A DNA stretch of 64,000 bases from Candidatus Planktophila lacus (GTDB lineage: Bacteria > Actinomycetota > Actinomycetes > Nanopelagicales > Nanopelagicaceae). A program made the position numbers and the translations under genes. The notes beneath the pieces were generated by a model. The model was not told the DNA's origin, ran no database searches, and worked only from the letters and a program-made list of their open reading frames with translations. The stretch lies in contig NZ_CP016769.1 in NCBI RefSeq assembly GCF_002287925.1, forward strand, positions 496,001 through 560,000. Direction: 5' to 3'. The stretch's first letter is position 1. Every line of letters starts with the position of its first letter. This document shows positions 53,490-62,305 of this stretch, one piece after another.

Positions 53490-54515
53490 ATGCGTATTGG
53501 CGTCCTTACAGGTGGCGGAGATTGCCCTGGTCTTAATGCGGTTATCCGCGCAGTAGTTCGTAAAGGTGTAAAGGAATACGGCCACGAGTTTGTTGGCTTC
53601 CGTGATGGCTGGAAAGGCCCACTCGAGAACTACACAATGGAGCTCAACCTTGAGACAACCCGCGGCATCTTGCCTCGCGGCGGAACTATTCTCGGTTCAT
53701 CTCGTACCAACCCATTTAAAATTGAAAATGGCGTAGAACGCATCAAGCAGAACCTCGCTGATCAAGGCATCGATGCACTTATCGCAATTGGTGGCGAAGA
53801 TACTCTCGGCGTTGCCACAAAGTTAGATGCACTTGGCGTAAAGGTAATCGGCGTTCCAAAGACGATCGATAACGACCTTAACAACACCGATTACACATTT
53901 GGTTTCGACACATCTGTAAACATTGCAGTTGAAGCGATCGATCGCCTTCACACGACTGCTGAATCACATCACCGCGCACTTATCGTTGAAGTTATGGGCC
54001 GCCATGCTGGTTGGATCGCACTTCACTCAGGTATCGCAGGCGGAGCCGCTTGTATCTTGATCCCAGAAGTTAAATTCTCAGTAGATAAGGTCTGCGAATG
54101 GGTCGAGTCACGCTTTAAGAGCAGCTATGCACCAATCATCGTTATCGCTGAAGGTGCAATTCCTCAAGATGGCGACATGATCACTAAGGATTCAGAGCTC
54201 GATGCTTTCGGTCACGTAAAGCTTTCTGGAATTGGCGAATGGCTTGCTAAGCAGATCGAAACCAAGACCGGCAAAGAGGCACGTACATCTGTACTCGGCC
54301 ACATCCAACGTGGTGGAACGCCAACTGCCTTTGACCGCGTTCTTGCTACACGTTTTGGTTTGCAGGCGATCACCGCTGCATCTGAAGGCGACTGGGGCAA
54401 GATGGTTGCACTTCACGGAACAGATATCGTCCGCGTTCCGCTTGCAACAGCGACTGAGAAGCTCAAAACTGTTCCAATCGAGCGTTACAAGGAGTCAGAG
54501 ATCTTCTTCGGATAA
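53490..54515 (+). CDS. 6-phosphofructokinase, predicted PPi-dependent
   Basis: A 341-residue phosphofructokinase. The donor loop GGGDCPGLNAVIR (8-20) and catalytic PKTIDND (123-129, D127) are intact, and numbering matches the E. coli enzyme. Residue 104 is Asp (GGED) and 124 is Lys; known ATP enzymes have Gly at 104, while the Asp104/Lys124 combination marks pyrophosphate-dependent enzymes such as that of Amycolatopsis. The prediction is a reversible PPi enzyme serving glycolysis and gluconeogenesis. The nearest alternative is an ATP group III enzyme, which would have Gly104. Confidence 0.9.
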   Translation: MRIGVLTGGGDCPGLNAVIRAVVRKGVKEYGHEFVGFRDGWKGPLENYTMELNLETTRGILPRGGTILGSSRTNPFKIENGVERIKQNLADQGIDALIAIGGEDTLGVATKLDALGVKVIGVPKTIDNDLNNTDYTFGFDTSVNIAVEAIDRLHTTAESHHRALIVEVMGRHAGWIALHSGIAGGAACILIPEVKFSVDKVCEWVESRFKSSYAPIIVIAEGAIPQDGDMITKDSELDAFGHVKLSGIGEWLAKQIETKTGKEARTSVLGHIQRGGTPTAFDRVLATRFGLQAITAASEGDWGKMVALHGTDIVRVPLATATEKLKTVPIERYKESEIFFG

Positions 54516-54544
54516 TTCTCACCCGAGAAACAATCTGAGCAAAC

Positions 54545-54550
54545 TACTCT
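54545..54550 (+). promoter_or_regulatory. Probable -10 element, leaderless DAHP synthase mRNA
   Basis: TACTCT, 6 nt (TTAACC), then the ATG at 54557. Confidence 0.55.
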
Positions 54551-54556
54551 TTAACC

Positions 54557-55903
54557 ATGATGAATTCACTAGATACCCTCTTCACCCCTGGCCTCGTAGC
54601 GGCGCAACAACCGCAGTGGCCAGGTGGTGTTGATGGCGCTCCAGTGAAATCCGCAGTTGCCCAACTGAAATCTTTTCCACCGCTGGTTTTTGCCGGTGAG
54701 TGCGATGACCTAAAGGCGAAGATTGCTGAAGCTGCCGCAGGGCGCGCATTCTGGTTACAAGGCGGAGATTGCGCTGAGACATTTGCAGCCGCAACTGCAG
54801 ATTCAATTCGCAATCGCATCAAGACCATCCTGCAGATGGCCGCGGTCTTGCAGTACTACTCAAGCCTGCCAGTTGTAAAAGTTGGTCGTATGGCGGGGCA
54901 GTTTGCAAAGCCGCGTTCAAATGATTTTGAAACCCGCGGCGATGTAACGCTTCCTGCCTACCGTGGCGATGCCGTTAACGATCTCGAATTTAATGAGGCA
55001 TCACGTACGCCAGATCCAGATCGCATGGTTCGTGTCTACAACACTTCTGCTGCAACCCTTAACTTAGTTCGCGCCTTTACTCAAGGTGGTTTTGCAGATC
55101 TGCGCCAAGTTCACGAATGGAACAAGGGCTTTATCCGCGATTCATCTGTTGGCGATCGCTACGAACAAATGGCGCGCGAGATCGGTCGCGCACTTGACTT
55201 TATGAAATCAGCAGGCGTCGACCCTGATTCATTTAAATCTGTTGATTTCTACTCCAGCCACGAAGCGTTGATCATGGAGTACGAGAAGGCGTTGACGCGC
55301 ATCGATTCACGCACTCAACTTCCTTACGATGTTTCAGCACACTTCTTATGGATCGGCGAACGCACACGTCAACTCGATGGCGCTCATATTGATTTTGCTG
55401 CCAAGGTACGCAACCCAATCGGTGTAAAACTCGGACCTAAGTCAACAGTTGATGATGCACTTGCCTTGATCGACCGCCTTGATCCAAATCGCGAGCCAGG
55501 TCGACTCACATTCATTACTCGCATGGGCGCAGGAAAGATCCGCGAAGCACTCCCTGCGTTAGTTGATGGCGTTACGAAATCTGGCGCACAAGTACTTTGG
55601 GTCTGCGATCCAATGCACGGTAATACCTTTGAGGCAGCAACTGGTTACAAGACCCGTCGCTTTGATGATGTTATGGATGAAGTTAAGGGATTCTTTGAAG
55701 TTCATAAGAGCCTTGGCACACATCCAGGCGGAATCCATATCGAGCTAACTGGTGATGATGTCACTGAGTGCCTCGGTGGCGGTGAGCAGATCTCTGAAAC
55801 TGATTTAGCTACCCGCTACGAAAGCGCCTGCGATCCACGCCTTAACCACTCGCAGTCCCTGGAACTTGCCTTTTTAGTTGCTGAAATGTTGCGCGATCGC
55901 TAA
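54557..55903 (+). CDS. aroG: Class II 3-deoxy-7-phosphoheptulonate synthase
   Basis: A 448-residue class II (plant/mycobacterial type) DAHP synthase, the first step of aromatic amino-acid synthesis from PEP and erythrose 4-phosphate. Metal and substrate motifs include QGGDCAETF (C in the metal site), KPRSNDFE-type phosphate contacts, ERTRQLDGAHIDF and WVCDPMHGNTF. GIHIELTGDDVTECLGG near the C terminus is standard. Feedback sensitivity cannot be judged. The ogt gene starts 10 nt downstream. Confidence 0.94.
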   Translation: MMNSLDTLFTPGLVAAQQPQWPGGVDGAPVKSAVAQLKSFPPLVFAGECDDLKAKIAEAAAGRAFWLQGGDCAETFAAATADSIRNRIKTILQMAAVLQYYSSLPVVKVGRMAGQFAKPRSNDFETRGDVTLPAYRGDAVNDLEFNEASRTPDPDRMVRVYNTSAATLNLVRAFTQGGFADLRQVHEWNKGFIRDSSVGDRYEQMAREIGRALDFMKSAGVDPDSFKSVDFYSSHEALIMEYEKALTRIDSRTQLPYDVSAHFLWIGERTRQLDGAHIDFAAKVRNPIGVKLGPKSTVDDALALIDRLDPNREPGRLTFITRMGAGKIREALPALVDGVTKSGAQVLWVCDPMHGNTFEAATGYKTRRFDDVMDEVKGFFEVHKSLGTHPGGIHIELTGDDVTECLGGGEQISETDLATRYESACDPRLNHSQSLELAFLVAEMLRDR

Positions 55904-55913
55904 TTTAGCGGAC

Positions 55914-56408
55914 GTGGCACTTCAGATTTCGCAATACAAATCTCCTATCGGGGTTCTAAATCTAATTGCTGACGATCAAATTCTTCTTGGGCTAAACCTT
56001 TCTAATGTGAAGGCCCTTAAAGATGGCCTTTCGCAGGAAGATTACGAAAAGGGCTTCAAGGAAGTTTCAAAAATTCCTGTCATCACAGACTTATTAGGCG
56101 ATTACTTTGCCGGCGACATAGATGCGATCAATGGAATATCAGTCCGCCAACCTGGTGCGCCATTTTCACAGGCAGCGTGGAAAGCGATGCGCAAAGTTAA
56201 GGGTGGCAAAGTTCTTTCTTACGCTGATTTAGCAGATAACGCTGGATCGCCAGCTGCGGTGCGTGCAGCGGGCTCTGCATGTGCCAAGAATGCAATTGCA
56301 CTCGTTGTGCCATGTCATCGAATAGTAAAAACTGGGGGAGCCCTCGGAAATTACGCGTATGGGCTAAGTAAGAAAGAGTGGCTATTACGCCACGAGAACG
56401 CGCTTTAA
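55914..56408 (+). CDS. ogt: Methylated-DNA-protein cysteine methyltransferase
   Basis: A 164-residue suicide repair protein for O6-alkylguanine. The acceptor is C134 in VVPCHRIV, preceded by the recognition helix SPAAVRAAGSACAKN. The N-terminal domain is short. GTG at 55914 is preferred to an in-frame ATG at 55878 that lies inside the DAHP synthase gene. The 3' end overlaps the convergent aldolase gene by 24 bp. Confidence 0.92.
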   Translation: MALQISQYKSPIGVLNLIADDQILLGLNLSNVKALKDGLSQEDYEKGFKEVSKIPVITDLLGDYFAGDIDAINGISVRQPGAPFSQAAWKAMRKVKGGKVLSYADLADNAGSPAAVRAAGSACAKNAIALVVPCHRIVKTGGALGNYAYGLSKKEWLLRHENAL

Positions 56409-57425
56409 TATTTCAATTGCAGCAGCGCATTGCTCGTCGTCAAAATCTAAATGAGTAACCAAGCGCGCATAATTTGGACCTAGCGCGCTAATCCAAAGTC
56501 CTGCTTCACGGCAACGCGTTGCGAGTTCTGCCGCTGTATATGGAGCGTTTGCTAAATCAAGTCCAACGATATTTGTCTCAACTAAAGCCGGATCAACAAA
56601 GGATTTATCTATGGCAGCGATGGCAACTGCCAACTCTTTAGCGCGGCGATGATCTTCTGATAAGCGAGCAATATTGTTATCGAGTGCGTAATGCGCAGCA
56701 CCTGCGAGCAAGCCAACCTGGCGCATCCCGGCCCCGTAACGCTTGCGCCAGATACGCGCCTTGGTCACACGCTCTTTGGTGCTGAGCATTACTGAACCAA
56801 TTGGCGCACCTAAACCTTTAGATAGGCAGACGCTGATCGTGTCGAAGTATTTTCCATATTCGTTGAAAGCAACGCCACTTGCAACGTGGGCGTTCCAGAT
56901 ACGTGCGCCATCTAAGTGCAGGGCAACGCCAATTTCATCTGCGCCTTTACGAAGCGCTTTGATTTGATCAAGTGGTTGGACAGTTCCGCCGCCAAAGTTA
57001 TGGGTATTTTCCACTGCAATCGCGGTTGTTGAAACTAAGTAAGGACCCGAATTTGGGCGGGCGATTTCTAGCGCATCTTCGGCAACTAAGAGACCGTTCT
57101 TGGCGGGCCAAGTGCGCGTTGTTATTCCGCTAAATACTGCAGCAGCACCCAGTTCGGCGCGAACGATATGAGAATTAGTTTCTGCGATTAACTCTTCGCC
57201 AGGGGCAACAAGCATGCGAATAGCCAGTTGGTTGGCTAGCGATCCAGTTGGTGTAAACACACCTGCTTCTTTCCCAAAGAGCGCCGCAACTCGTTCTTCG
57301 AGCGAGTTAACAGTTGGATCATCGCTATAAACATCATCGCCAACTTCAGCACTTGCCATCGCTTGGCGCATCGCCTGTGATGGGCGAGTTACGGTATCTG
57401 AGCGAAGATCAATTGGGTTGGCCAT
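56385..57425 (-). CDS. ltaE: Low-specificity L-threonine aldolase
   Basis: A 346-residue PLP enzyme splitting threonine or allo-threonine into glycine and acetaldehyde. It opens IDLRSDTVTRPSQAMRQAM; the PLP lysine is in VCLSKGLGAPIGS (about residue 202), and HLDGARIWNAHV holds the cofactor aspartate. It could supply glycine in a cell with limited synthesis. It lies 12 bp downstream of an EamA gene in the same orientation, which could export or import a related metabolite. Confidence 0.93.
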   Translation of the reverse strand: MANPIDLRSDTVTRPSQAMRQAMASAEVGDDVYSDDPTVNSLEERVAALFGKEAGVFTPTGSLANQLAIRMLVAPGEELIAETNSHIVRAELGAAAVFSGITTRTWPAKNGLLVAEDALEIARPNSGPYLVSTTAIAVENTHNFGGGTVQPLDQIKALRKGADEIGVALHLDGARIWNAHVASGVAFNEYGKYFDTISVCLSKGLGAPIGSVMLSTKERVTKARIWRKRYGAGMRQVGLLAGAAHYALDNNIARLSEDHRRAKELAVAIAAIDKSFVDPALVETNIVGLDLANAPYTAAELATRCREAGLWISALGPNYARLVTHLDFDDEQCAAAIEILKRVLVA

Positions 57426-57437
57426 GGCCTAAGCCTC

Positions 57438-58298
57438 TCACGCCTCTTTCATCACGATCAAATACATCGCGATCACAACCAAGATTCCGCCAATTGATAC
57501 TTGAAGTGAGAGAGATTCTCCGCCAAATACAACTGCGAAGAGCGCAGCAAAGACAACTTCCATCGTCAAGATAACTGCCACCTTGGTAGAACTCATATGG
57601 GCTTGCGACCAAGTTTGTACGATGAAGGCAACTGCGGTGCAAACAACCGCGGTGAAAATTACTACGCCCCAAACTCCGGCATCTGGCGGGGTTTCATAAC
57701 CTTGTCCTAAAGAAATTGCGCCAGTTAGGATCGCGCAAATCGTGAGTTGAACAACGGTAAGTGCATAGGCATCTAAACCTAAACTCCATTTACTCAAAGT
57801 AACGATATGCGCGGCAAAAGCGATAGCGCTAATGAAGACGAGCGCCTCACCAACCCCGACTGACCAGCCTTGTAGTGAAAGCAACGCAAGGCCAATTGTC
57901 GCCAGCACAACACAGAACCAAGTAAAAGCTCTAATTCGCTCCTTTAAAAACACCGCTGCAATTAGCGGTGTTAGAACAACATAGAGTCCAGTAACAAAAC
58001 CTGTAATCGCAGCCCCGGTGCGAGCAAGTCCAAGAGTTTGGAATATGTAACCAGAGCCTAAGAAGAGTCCGGCCAGTGAGCCTTTCAAAATTAATTCACG
58101 ATTTAACTTCTGCAAGACACTTGGGCGCAGAATTACCATCGCAAGAACCGCCACCACAAAACGTGTTGCTAGAAAACTATTTACTGCTTGGCGCTCGATC
58201 GCTGGTTTCATCAAAACGAAGGCTGCGCCCCAAGATGCTGAGACCGCTAATAGCGCCCAAGGCGCAAGCTTTAACTGGAGTTGATGGCGCGCGCTCAT
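57438..58298 (-). CDS. EamA/DMT-family transporter
   Basis: A 286-residue protein with ten predicted membrane helices in two EamA repeats. VSASWGAAFVLMKPAIE at the start and GLYVVLTPLIAAVFLKERI at the end of repeat one are typical. It overlaps nfo by 4 bp (ATGA) and precedes ltaE by 12 bp, so the three may be one operon. Substrate is unknown. It is clearly different from the EamA protein at 47676. Confidence 0.85.
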   Translation of the reverse strand: MSARHQLQLKLAPWALLAVSASWGAAFVLMKPAIERQAVNSFLATRFVVAVLAMVILRPSVLQKLNRELILKGSLAGLFLGSGYIFQTLGLARTGAAITGFVTGLYVVLTPLIAAVFLKERIRAFTWFCVVLATIGLALLSLQGWSVGVGEALVFISAIAFAAHIVTLSKWSLGLDAYALTVVQLTICAILTGAISLGQGYETPPDAGVWGVVIFTAVVCTAVAFIVQTWSQAHMSSTKVAVILTMEVVFAALFAVVFGGESLSLQVSIGGILVVIAMYLIVMKEA

Positions 58299-59152
58299 CC
58301 ACGTAAACCTTTTAGAAGTTCAACCTCTTTACCGTGCTCCGGTTCCATGCCAGGCGTCTCCAAAATTAGGGGAGCGTTCTTAACTGCCGGGTGCTTTAGT
58401 AACTCTTTAAAGGGATCTACGCCGATAAAACCATCGCCGATATTTTGGTGGCGATCTTTAAGCGCACCGCAGACATCCATCGAATCATTGGCGTGGATTA
58501 ATTGGATTCGTTCGGCGCCAGCGACTTCAACAAGTAAATCCAAAGTCTCTTTCATGCCACCTTTTTTAGCTATGTCATGGCCTGCGGCAAAGACATGGCA
58601 GGTATCAAGACAGATGCCAACTTTAGGATGGTACTCGAGAGCCTTTAAGTAATATTCCAGATCCTCTAACCGCTTAACAAGTGATTGCCCTTGGCCCGCT
58701 GTTGGCTCAAGGAGCAACATCGGAGCATCATCAGTTAGCGCGTTAAGAATCGGCATCATCCCTTTATGGATTTGCTTCCATGCTTTATCAACAAAATCTT
58801 CATTTACAGCAGATCCGGTATGAACTACAACGCCATGTGCGCCAATTTCTTTACCGCGCTTAAGCGAGAACTCGGTAGATGCAAGTGAGTTTTTATAAGT
58901 TCCTTCAGTTGGAGAACCCAGATTGATTAGAAATGGTGCGTGGACATAAACCTCAAGATCTAACGCTGCTGCCTTTTCACGAAAGAGTGCATCTGCTTCA
59001 TGGTTGGTCTCTGGCATCGCCCAGCCGCGTGGATTAGAGGTAAATACCTGGATCGCTTCGGCGCCGATAGTTTCGGCATATGCGATAGAGCGCTTAGCCA
59101 TTCCACCGGTAGTCGGAGTATGTGCACCGATACGCGGTGAGGTTTTTGGCAT
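58295..59152 (-). CDS. nfo: Deoxyribonuclease IV (AP endonuclease)
   Basis: A 285-residue Zn-dependent TIM-barrel endonuclease of base-excision repair. Metal-binding blocks are GVVVHTGS, LLLEPTAGQG, VGICLDTCHVFAAGHD and IHANDSMDVCGALKDRHQNIGDG, in the usual order. Length is typical. GGGTAGG precedes the ATG and the gene starts 4 nt after the pknB stop, so it is translated from the pknB transcript. With Ogt and the photolyase it broadens the DNA-repair set here. Confidence 0.94.
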   Translation of the reverse strand: MPKTSPRIGAHTPTTGGMAKRSIAYAETIGAEAIQVFTSNPRGWAMPETNHEADALFREKAAALDLEVYVHAPFLINLGSPTEGTYKNSLASTEFSLKRGKEIGAHGVVVHTGSAVNEDFVDKAWKQIHKGMMPILNALTDDAPMLLLEPTAGQGQSLVKRLEDLEYYLKALEYHPKVGICLDTCHVFAAGHDIAKKGGMKETLDLLVEVAGAERIQLIHANDSMDVCGALKDRHQNIGDGFIGVDPFKELLKHPAVKNAPLILETPGMEPEHGKEVELLKGLRG

Positions 59153-59156
59153 TTGC

Positions 59157-61103
59157 CTACCCTACTGTGATCGTAACCGTGCTGCCACGTTTAACCTTCG
59201 TGCCGACCTTCGGAGCGATATTTGTGACCGACTTGACCTTCTTGGCACCGATCTTCTTTACAACAACTTTAAGTTCGAGATCTGTAAGCGCTGCGCGCGC
59301 CTTTGCTTCAGTAAGTGAGAAGACATTAGGGATAAATACAAATTGTGATCCCTTAGAAATCGTCAAGGCGATTTTCTCGCCCTTAGGTAGCGGTGCTCCG
59401 CCTGATGGAACCTGGCTAATAACGGCACCTGCTAAAACGCTTTCGCTAAATTGATCAATTGTTTCGACATCAAATCCAGCTTCAGTTAATTCATTTAGCG
59501 CTTGGTCGGCGGACTTTCCAACATAGGAAACGACATCTAGAGTTTCTACGCCCTTACTTACCAAGATATCTACCGTTGCATCGCGCTTTACTTTCTCACC
59601 TTGCGCAGGGCTTGATGAGATAACAAATCCCTTAGGCGTTCTATCGTTAAAGACTTCCTTTAACTCGCCAACTTTTATTGGAGATTTAGCTAGAAGATTG
59701 ACCGCTGCCTCTGGCGTAAGCCCAACTAGCATCGGAATTACATAACGCTCTGGGCCTTTGGAGATGATCGCCTTTACTTGTCCGCCAGCATCAACTTTGC
59801 CTCCACCTGCAGGATCAGATTCGATAATCTGGCCATCGCCGACTTCTTCATCAAAGCGTTTTTCAGAGATCACCAGCGTTAATCCGAGAGGAGATAGCGC
59901 GCTTAACGCTTGGTTCTCTGTCGCACCGACAATTGATGGCACAACAACACGTGAACCTGGACCGACGAGCGCATACCAACCGAAGATTCCTAGTGAAATT
60001 GCCAGACCGGCTGCGATAAAGCGATTACGACGAACTCGCTTACTTATCTTCTTACGCTTTTTAATCTGCGCCGTTGTTTCGCGCTTTGTCGGCTCTCCCT
60101 TTTCAGGTAATTCATTTGAGTCTTCACGATTTTTCTTTAGCGACACAGTCTTTTCCTTTTCGGCGCGCGCACGTTCACGGCGACTTGGTTTCTTCGATGC
60201 CGGGCGCATCGGAGCAATAGGAATATCTAGCTCCAAACTCATCTGTTTTTGATTTGGGTCAAGCGATTGTGCGATAGCGCTGAGCGCGGCATGGAATTCG
60301 CCGGCATCTTTGGGGCGGCCATCAGGATCTGAATTTGTAGCGCGCTGAATCAGTTGATCGAGTTCGGCAGGAATACCGGTTTTCTTTGTACTCATTAGCG
60401 GCACGCGTTCGTTAACGTGCATATATGCGATCTGTATTGGCTCATCACCTGCGAATGGTTTTTCGCCAGTAAAGATCTCAAATGCGGTAATTCCAGCGGA
60501 GTAAACATCGCTACGTGCATCTGCAATTCCGCGTTGAACTTGCTCGGGGGATAGGTATGAAACGCTGCCGAGTATGACGCTGGATTCGGCGGTCATCGTT
60601 GTGCCAAGCAGCGGCCCCTTTGCTAAACCAAAGTCCGCGATCTTGATTCTTCCTTCTTTAGAGATCAAAATATTTTCGGGTTTAATATCGCGATGGACAA
60701 TGCCAACTTTATGCGCTGCAGCAAGTGCGCTCAAGACAGGTAACAGAAATTGAATTCCGTTAGCTACCGAGAGTGAACCTTGCTCATTTAAATATTCGCG
60801 AAGGGTGTGGCCCTCGACCATCTCCATTACTAGAAAGACTGCAGGCGTACCGTTCTGATTCCACCCTTGATCTTGTACCGAAACAATGTTGGGATGAGAT
60901 AACGCAGCTGATGCTTTGGCTTCGCGAATAAAGCGTTCTACAAATTGTTCATCCTGAGCAAGATGGGGGTGCATTATCTTTACCGCCACTTTGCGATCTA
61001 AGCGGGTATCAACTGCCTCATAAATTGTTGCCATTCCACCTGCCGCCATCTGGCGAAGGAGCTGATAGCGCCCATCAATTAGCTCGCCAGTTAGATCGGA
61101 CAT
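59157..61103 (-). CDS. pknB: Ser/Thr protein kinase with four PASTA domains (PknB type)
   Basis: A 648-residue membrane kinase. The kinase domain (about 10-270) has GGMATIYEA (glycine loop), catalytic K42, HRDIKPENIL and ADFGLAKG. A basic, charged linker leads to one membrane helix (RFIAAGLAISLGIFGWYAL) and four extracellular PASTA repeats that bind muropeptides, ending in a short tail. It should couple wall state to growth and division. The ATG at 61103 is preferred; a longer frame to 61220 would enter the P-loop kinase gene, whose stop is 10 bp upstream. Confidence 0.93.
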   Translation of the reverse strand: MSDLTGELIDGRYQLLRQMAAGGMATIYEAVDTRLDRKVAVKIMHPHLAQDEQFVERFIREAKASAALSHPNIVSVQDQGWNQNGTPAVFLVMEMVEGHTLREYLNEQGSLSVANGIQFLLPVLSALAAAHKVGIVHRDIKPENILISKEGRIKIADFGLAKGPLLGTTMTAESSVILGSVSYLSPEQVQRGIADARSDVYSAGITAFEIFTGEKPFAGDEPIQIAYMHVNERVPLMSTKKTGIPAELDQLIQRATNSDPDGRPKDAGEFHAALSAIAQSLDPNQKQMSLELDIPIAPMRPASKKPSRRERARAEKEKTVSLKKNREDSNELPEKGEPTKRETTAQIKKRKKISKRVRRNRFIAAGLAISLGIFGWYALVGPGSRVVVPSIVGATENQALSALSPLGLTLVISEKRFDEEVGDGQIIESDPAGGGKVDAGGQVKAIISKGPERYVIPMLVGLTPEAAVNLLAKSPIKVGELKEVFNDRTPKGFVISSSPAQGEKVKRDATVDILVSKGVETLDVVSYVGKSADQALNELTEAGFDVETIDQFSESVLAGAVISQVPSGGAPLPKGEKIALTISKGSQFVFIPNVFSLTEAKARAALTDLELKVVVKKIGAKKVKSVTNIAPKVGTKVKRGSTVTITVG

Positions 61104-61113
61104 ATCTGCAATT

Positions 61114-61650
61114 TTAGGTAGTGAGAATGAAATCTGCCTTTTCACGCGTTGAGTGTTGTAAGAAATATTCGGCTTGTGTTCCAAGCCACTTTTGCATCCG
61201 CTCATGCATCTGCGCGCCATCGCGATCTATTACACGTTTTAAGCCATCTGTGGGGTCAATCTCCATCCAAATTAGAGCTGCAAATCGATCTTGCAACTCT
61301 TTATCTCCGCAACCAACTCCCTCGAGAATTAGGAGATCGCTAACCGGCAGTTCTTCACTTTCACCGAAGGAAGAACTCTCCCAGTTATACCTTTGAATTT
61401 TGGCGGGAGATTTTGCTTCATGTTGGCTAACTAGGTATTGCAGAATCGTGGAAAGGTCTTTCGATAGAGCGTTATCCCAGCCGTCGTACAAGTCATCCAT
61501 ATGAATAACTTGTAAAGACATCTTGTTACTTAGGGCTAAGAAAATTTCATGAGCCAAGGTTGTTTTCCCCGCCCCAGCTGGCCCATCAATTGCAATGACG
61601 GGCCGCGACTTCTCCTTACAGAGATCGGCTAGCGCTGCGATGAGCTCCAT
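61114..61650 (-). CDS. Uridine-kinase-like P-loop kinase downstream of pnuT
   Basis: A 178-residue small-molecule kinase. Walker A is GPAGAGKT (23-30); HMDDLYDGW follows, as in uridine kinase/phosphoribulokinase-like proteins, then LLILEGVG and a lid region with R residues (RVIDRDGAQMHERM). It overlaps the upstream pnuT gene by 35 bp, so both are made from the TPP-riboswitch transcript. PnuC-type importers work with a kinase that traps the vitamin inside the cell; a thiamine kinase or pyrophosphokinase role is therefore proposed. Known thiamine pyrophosphokinases look different. Confidence 0.75.
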   Translation of the reverse strand: MELIAALADLCKEKSRPVIAIDGPAGAGKTTLAHEIFLALSNKMSLQVIHMDDLYDGWDNALSKDLSTILQYLVSQHEAKSPAKIQRYNWESSSFGESEELPVSDLLILEGVGCGDKELQDRFAALIWMEIDPTDGLKRVIDRDGAQMHERMQKWLGTQAEYFLQHSTREKADFILTT

Positions 61651-62206
61651 ACCATTTGCTCCATCCCATAGCCGCTAGCACTGTGAAAGTAATATAAAGC
61701 ACTGAAGTAAAGAGTAAATCCTGTGATGCATAAAGTGCTACATATCCAGCATCTACGACCAACCAGATAATCCAACTTTCAAACTTTTCATAAACCATCA
61801 AAATCTGTGCTGAAAGTGAACCGAAGAATAGAATCGCATCAGCAAAGGTTGATGCCGCACCCCAGTATTTAAGTAGCGGTGCTAGAGCCAGGGTTGCCAA
61901 AATTATTGCAATTACAACATATGCGCGATGGCTGCTCTTCAATCTTCCAGGCTTTGCGCCACTTGGTTCCCATCCAAACCAACCTGCAATTGCAGCGATG
62001 ATAAATACGATTTGAAGGGCGGCGCTGGCGTAGAGCTCCCATTGGAAGAAGAGAATTCCGTAGAGAACTGAACTTAGCGCCCACCAGGGCCAAGTAATTC
62101 GTTTACCGGTTATGCCAAGTGCAACTCCGATGAAAGAGGCCATTACCGCGATTAGTTCGAGATAAGACAGTTCGTATCCCCAAATAGTTAAAAATGTAGA
62201 TGACAT
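61616..62206 (-). CDS. pnuT: PnuC-family transporter, probable thiamine importer PnuT
   Basis: A 196-residue membrane protein with about seven hydrophobic helices and tryptophan-rich loops (WEPSGAKPG, GMGWSKWYG) of the PnuC family. PnuC homologues carry nicotinamide riboside, riboflavin or thiamine; the one under a TPP riboswitch is called PnuT and takes up thiamine by facilitated diffusion. The riboswitch at 62215-62299 reaches to within 9 nt of the ATG, so the thiamine assignment is strong. It follows crtB with 99 bp between coding regions. Confidence 0.88.
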   Translation of the reverse strand: MSSTFLTIWGYELSYLELIAVMASFIGVALGITGKRITWPWWALSSVLYGILFFQWELYASAALQIVFIIAAIAGWFGWEPSGAKPGRLKSSHRAYVVIAIILATLALAPLLKYWGAASTFADAILFFGSLSAQILMVYEKFESWIIWLVVDAGYVALYASQDLLFTSVLYITFTVLAAMGWSKWYGAHRSASRSL

Positions 62207-62214
62207 AGTTTTAC

Positions 62215-62299
62215 CCTTTCCGCATCCGCATTACCGGACGGGTCAAGCGGTCGATCTGAATTTCAGATCCTCTCAGCCGTTTCAGCGGCTCCCGCGAGA
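62215..62299 (-). promoter_or_regulatory. TPP riboswitch (THI element) before pnuT
   Basis: On the minus strand the leader runs GCGGGAGCC, then CTGAGAGGATC (62276-62266), a variable hairpin formed by ATCTGAA/TTCAGAT, then GACCGCTTGACCCG, CCGGTAATGCGG and GATGCGGAAAGGG, all blocks of the TPP aptamer in order. The last block contains the purine-rich GGAAAGGG ribosome site, so ligand binding should block translation directly. The element starts 7 nt after the crtB stop. Confidence 0.93.
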
Positions 62300-62305
62300 T
62301 TTACT

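Noticed and set aside
61104-61220. 39-codon N-terminal extension of pknB
   Set aside because: It would run into the upstream kinase gene; the ATG at 61103 right before the kinase domain is a better start.
61616-62206. PnuC as a nicotinamide riboside importer with NRK-type kinase
   Set aside because: The TPP riboswitch directly in front makes thiamine the better substrate.
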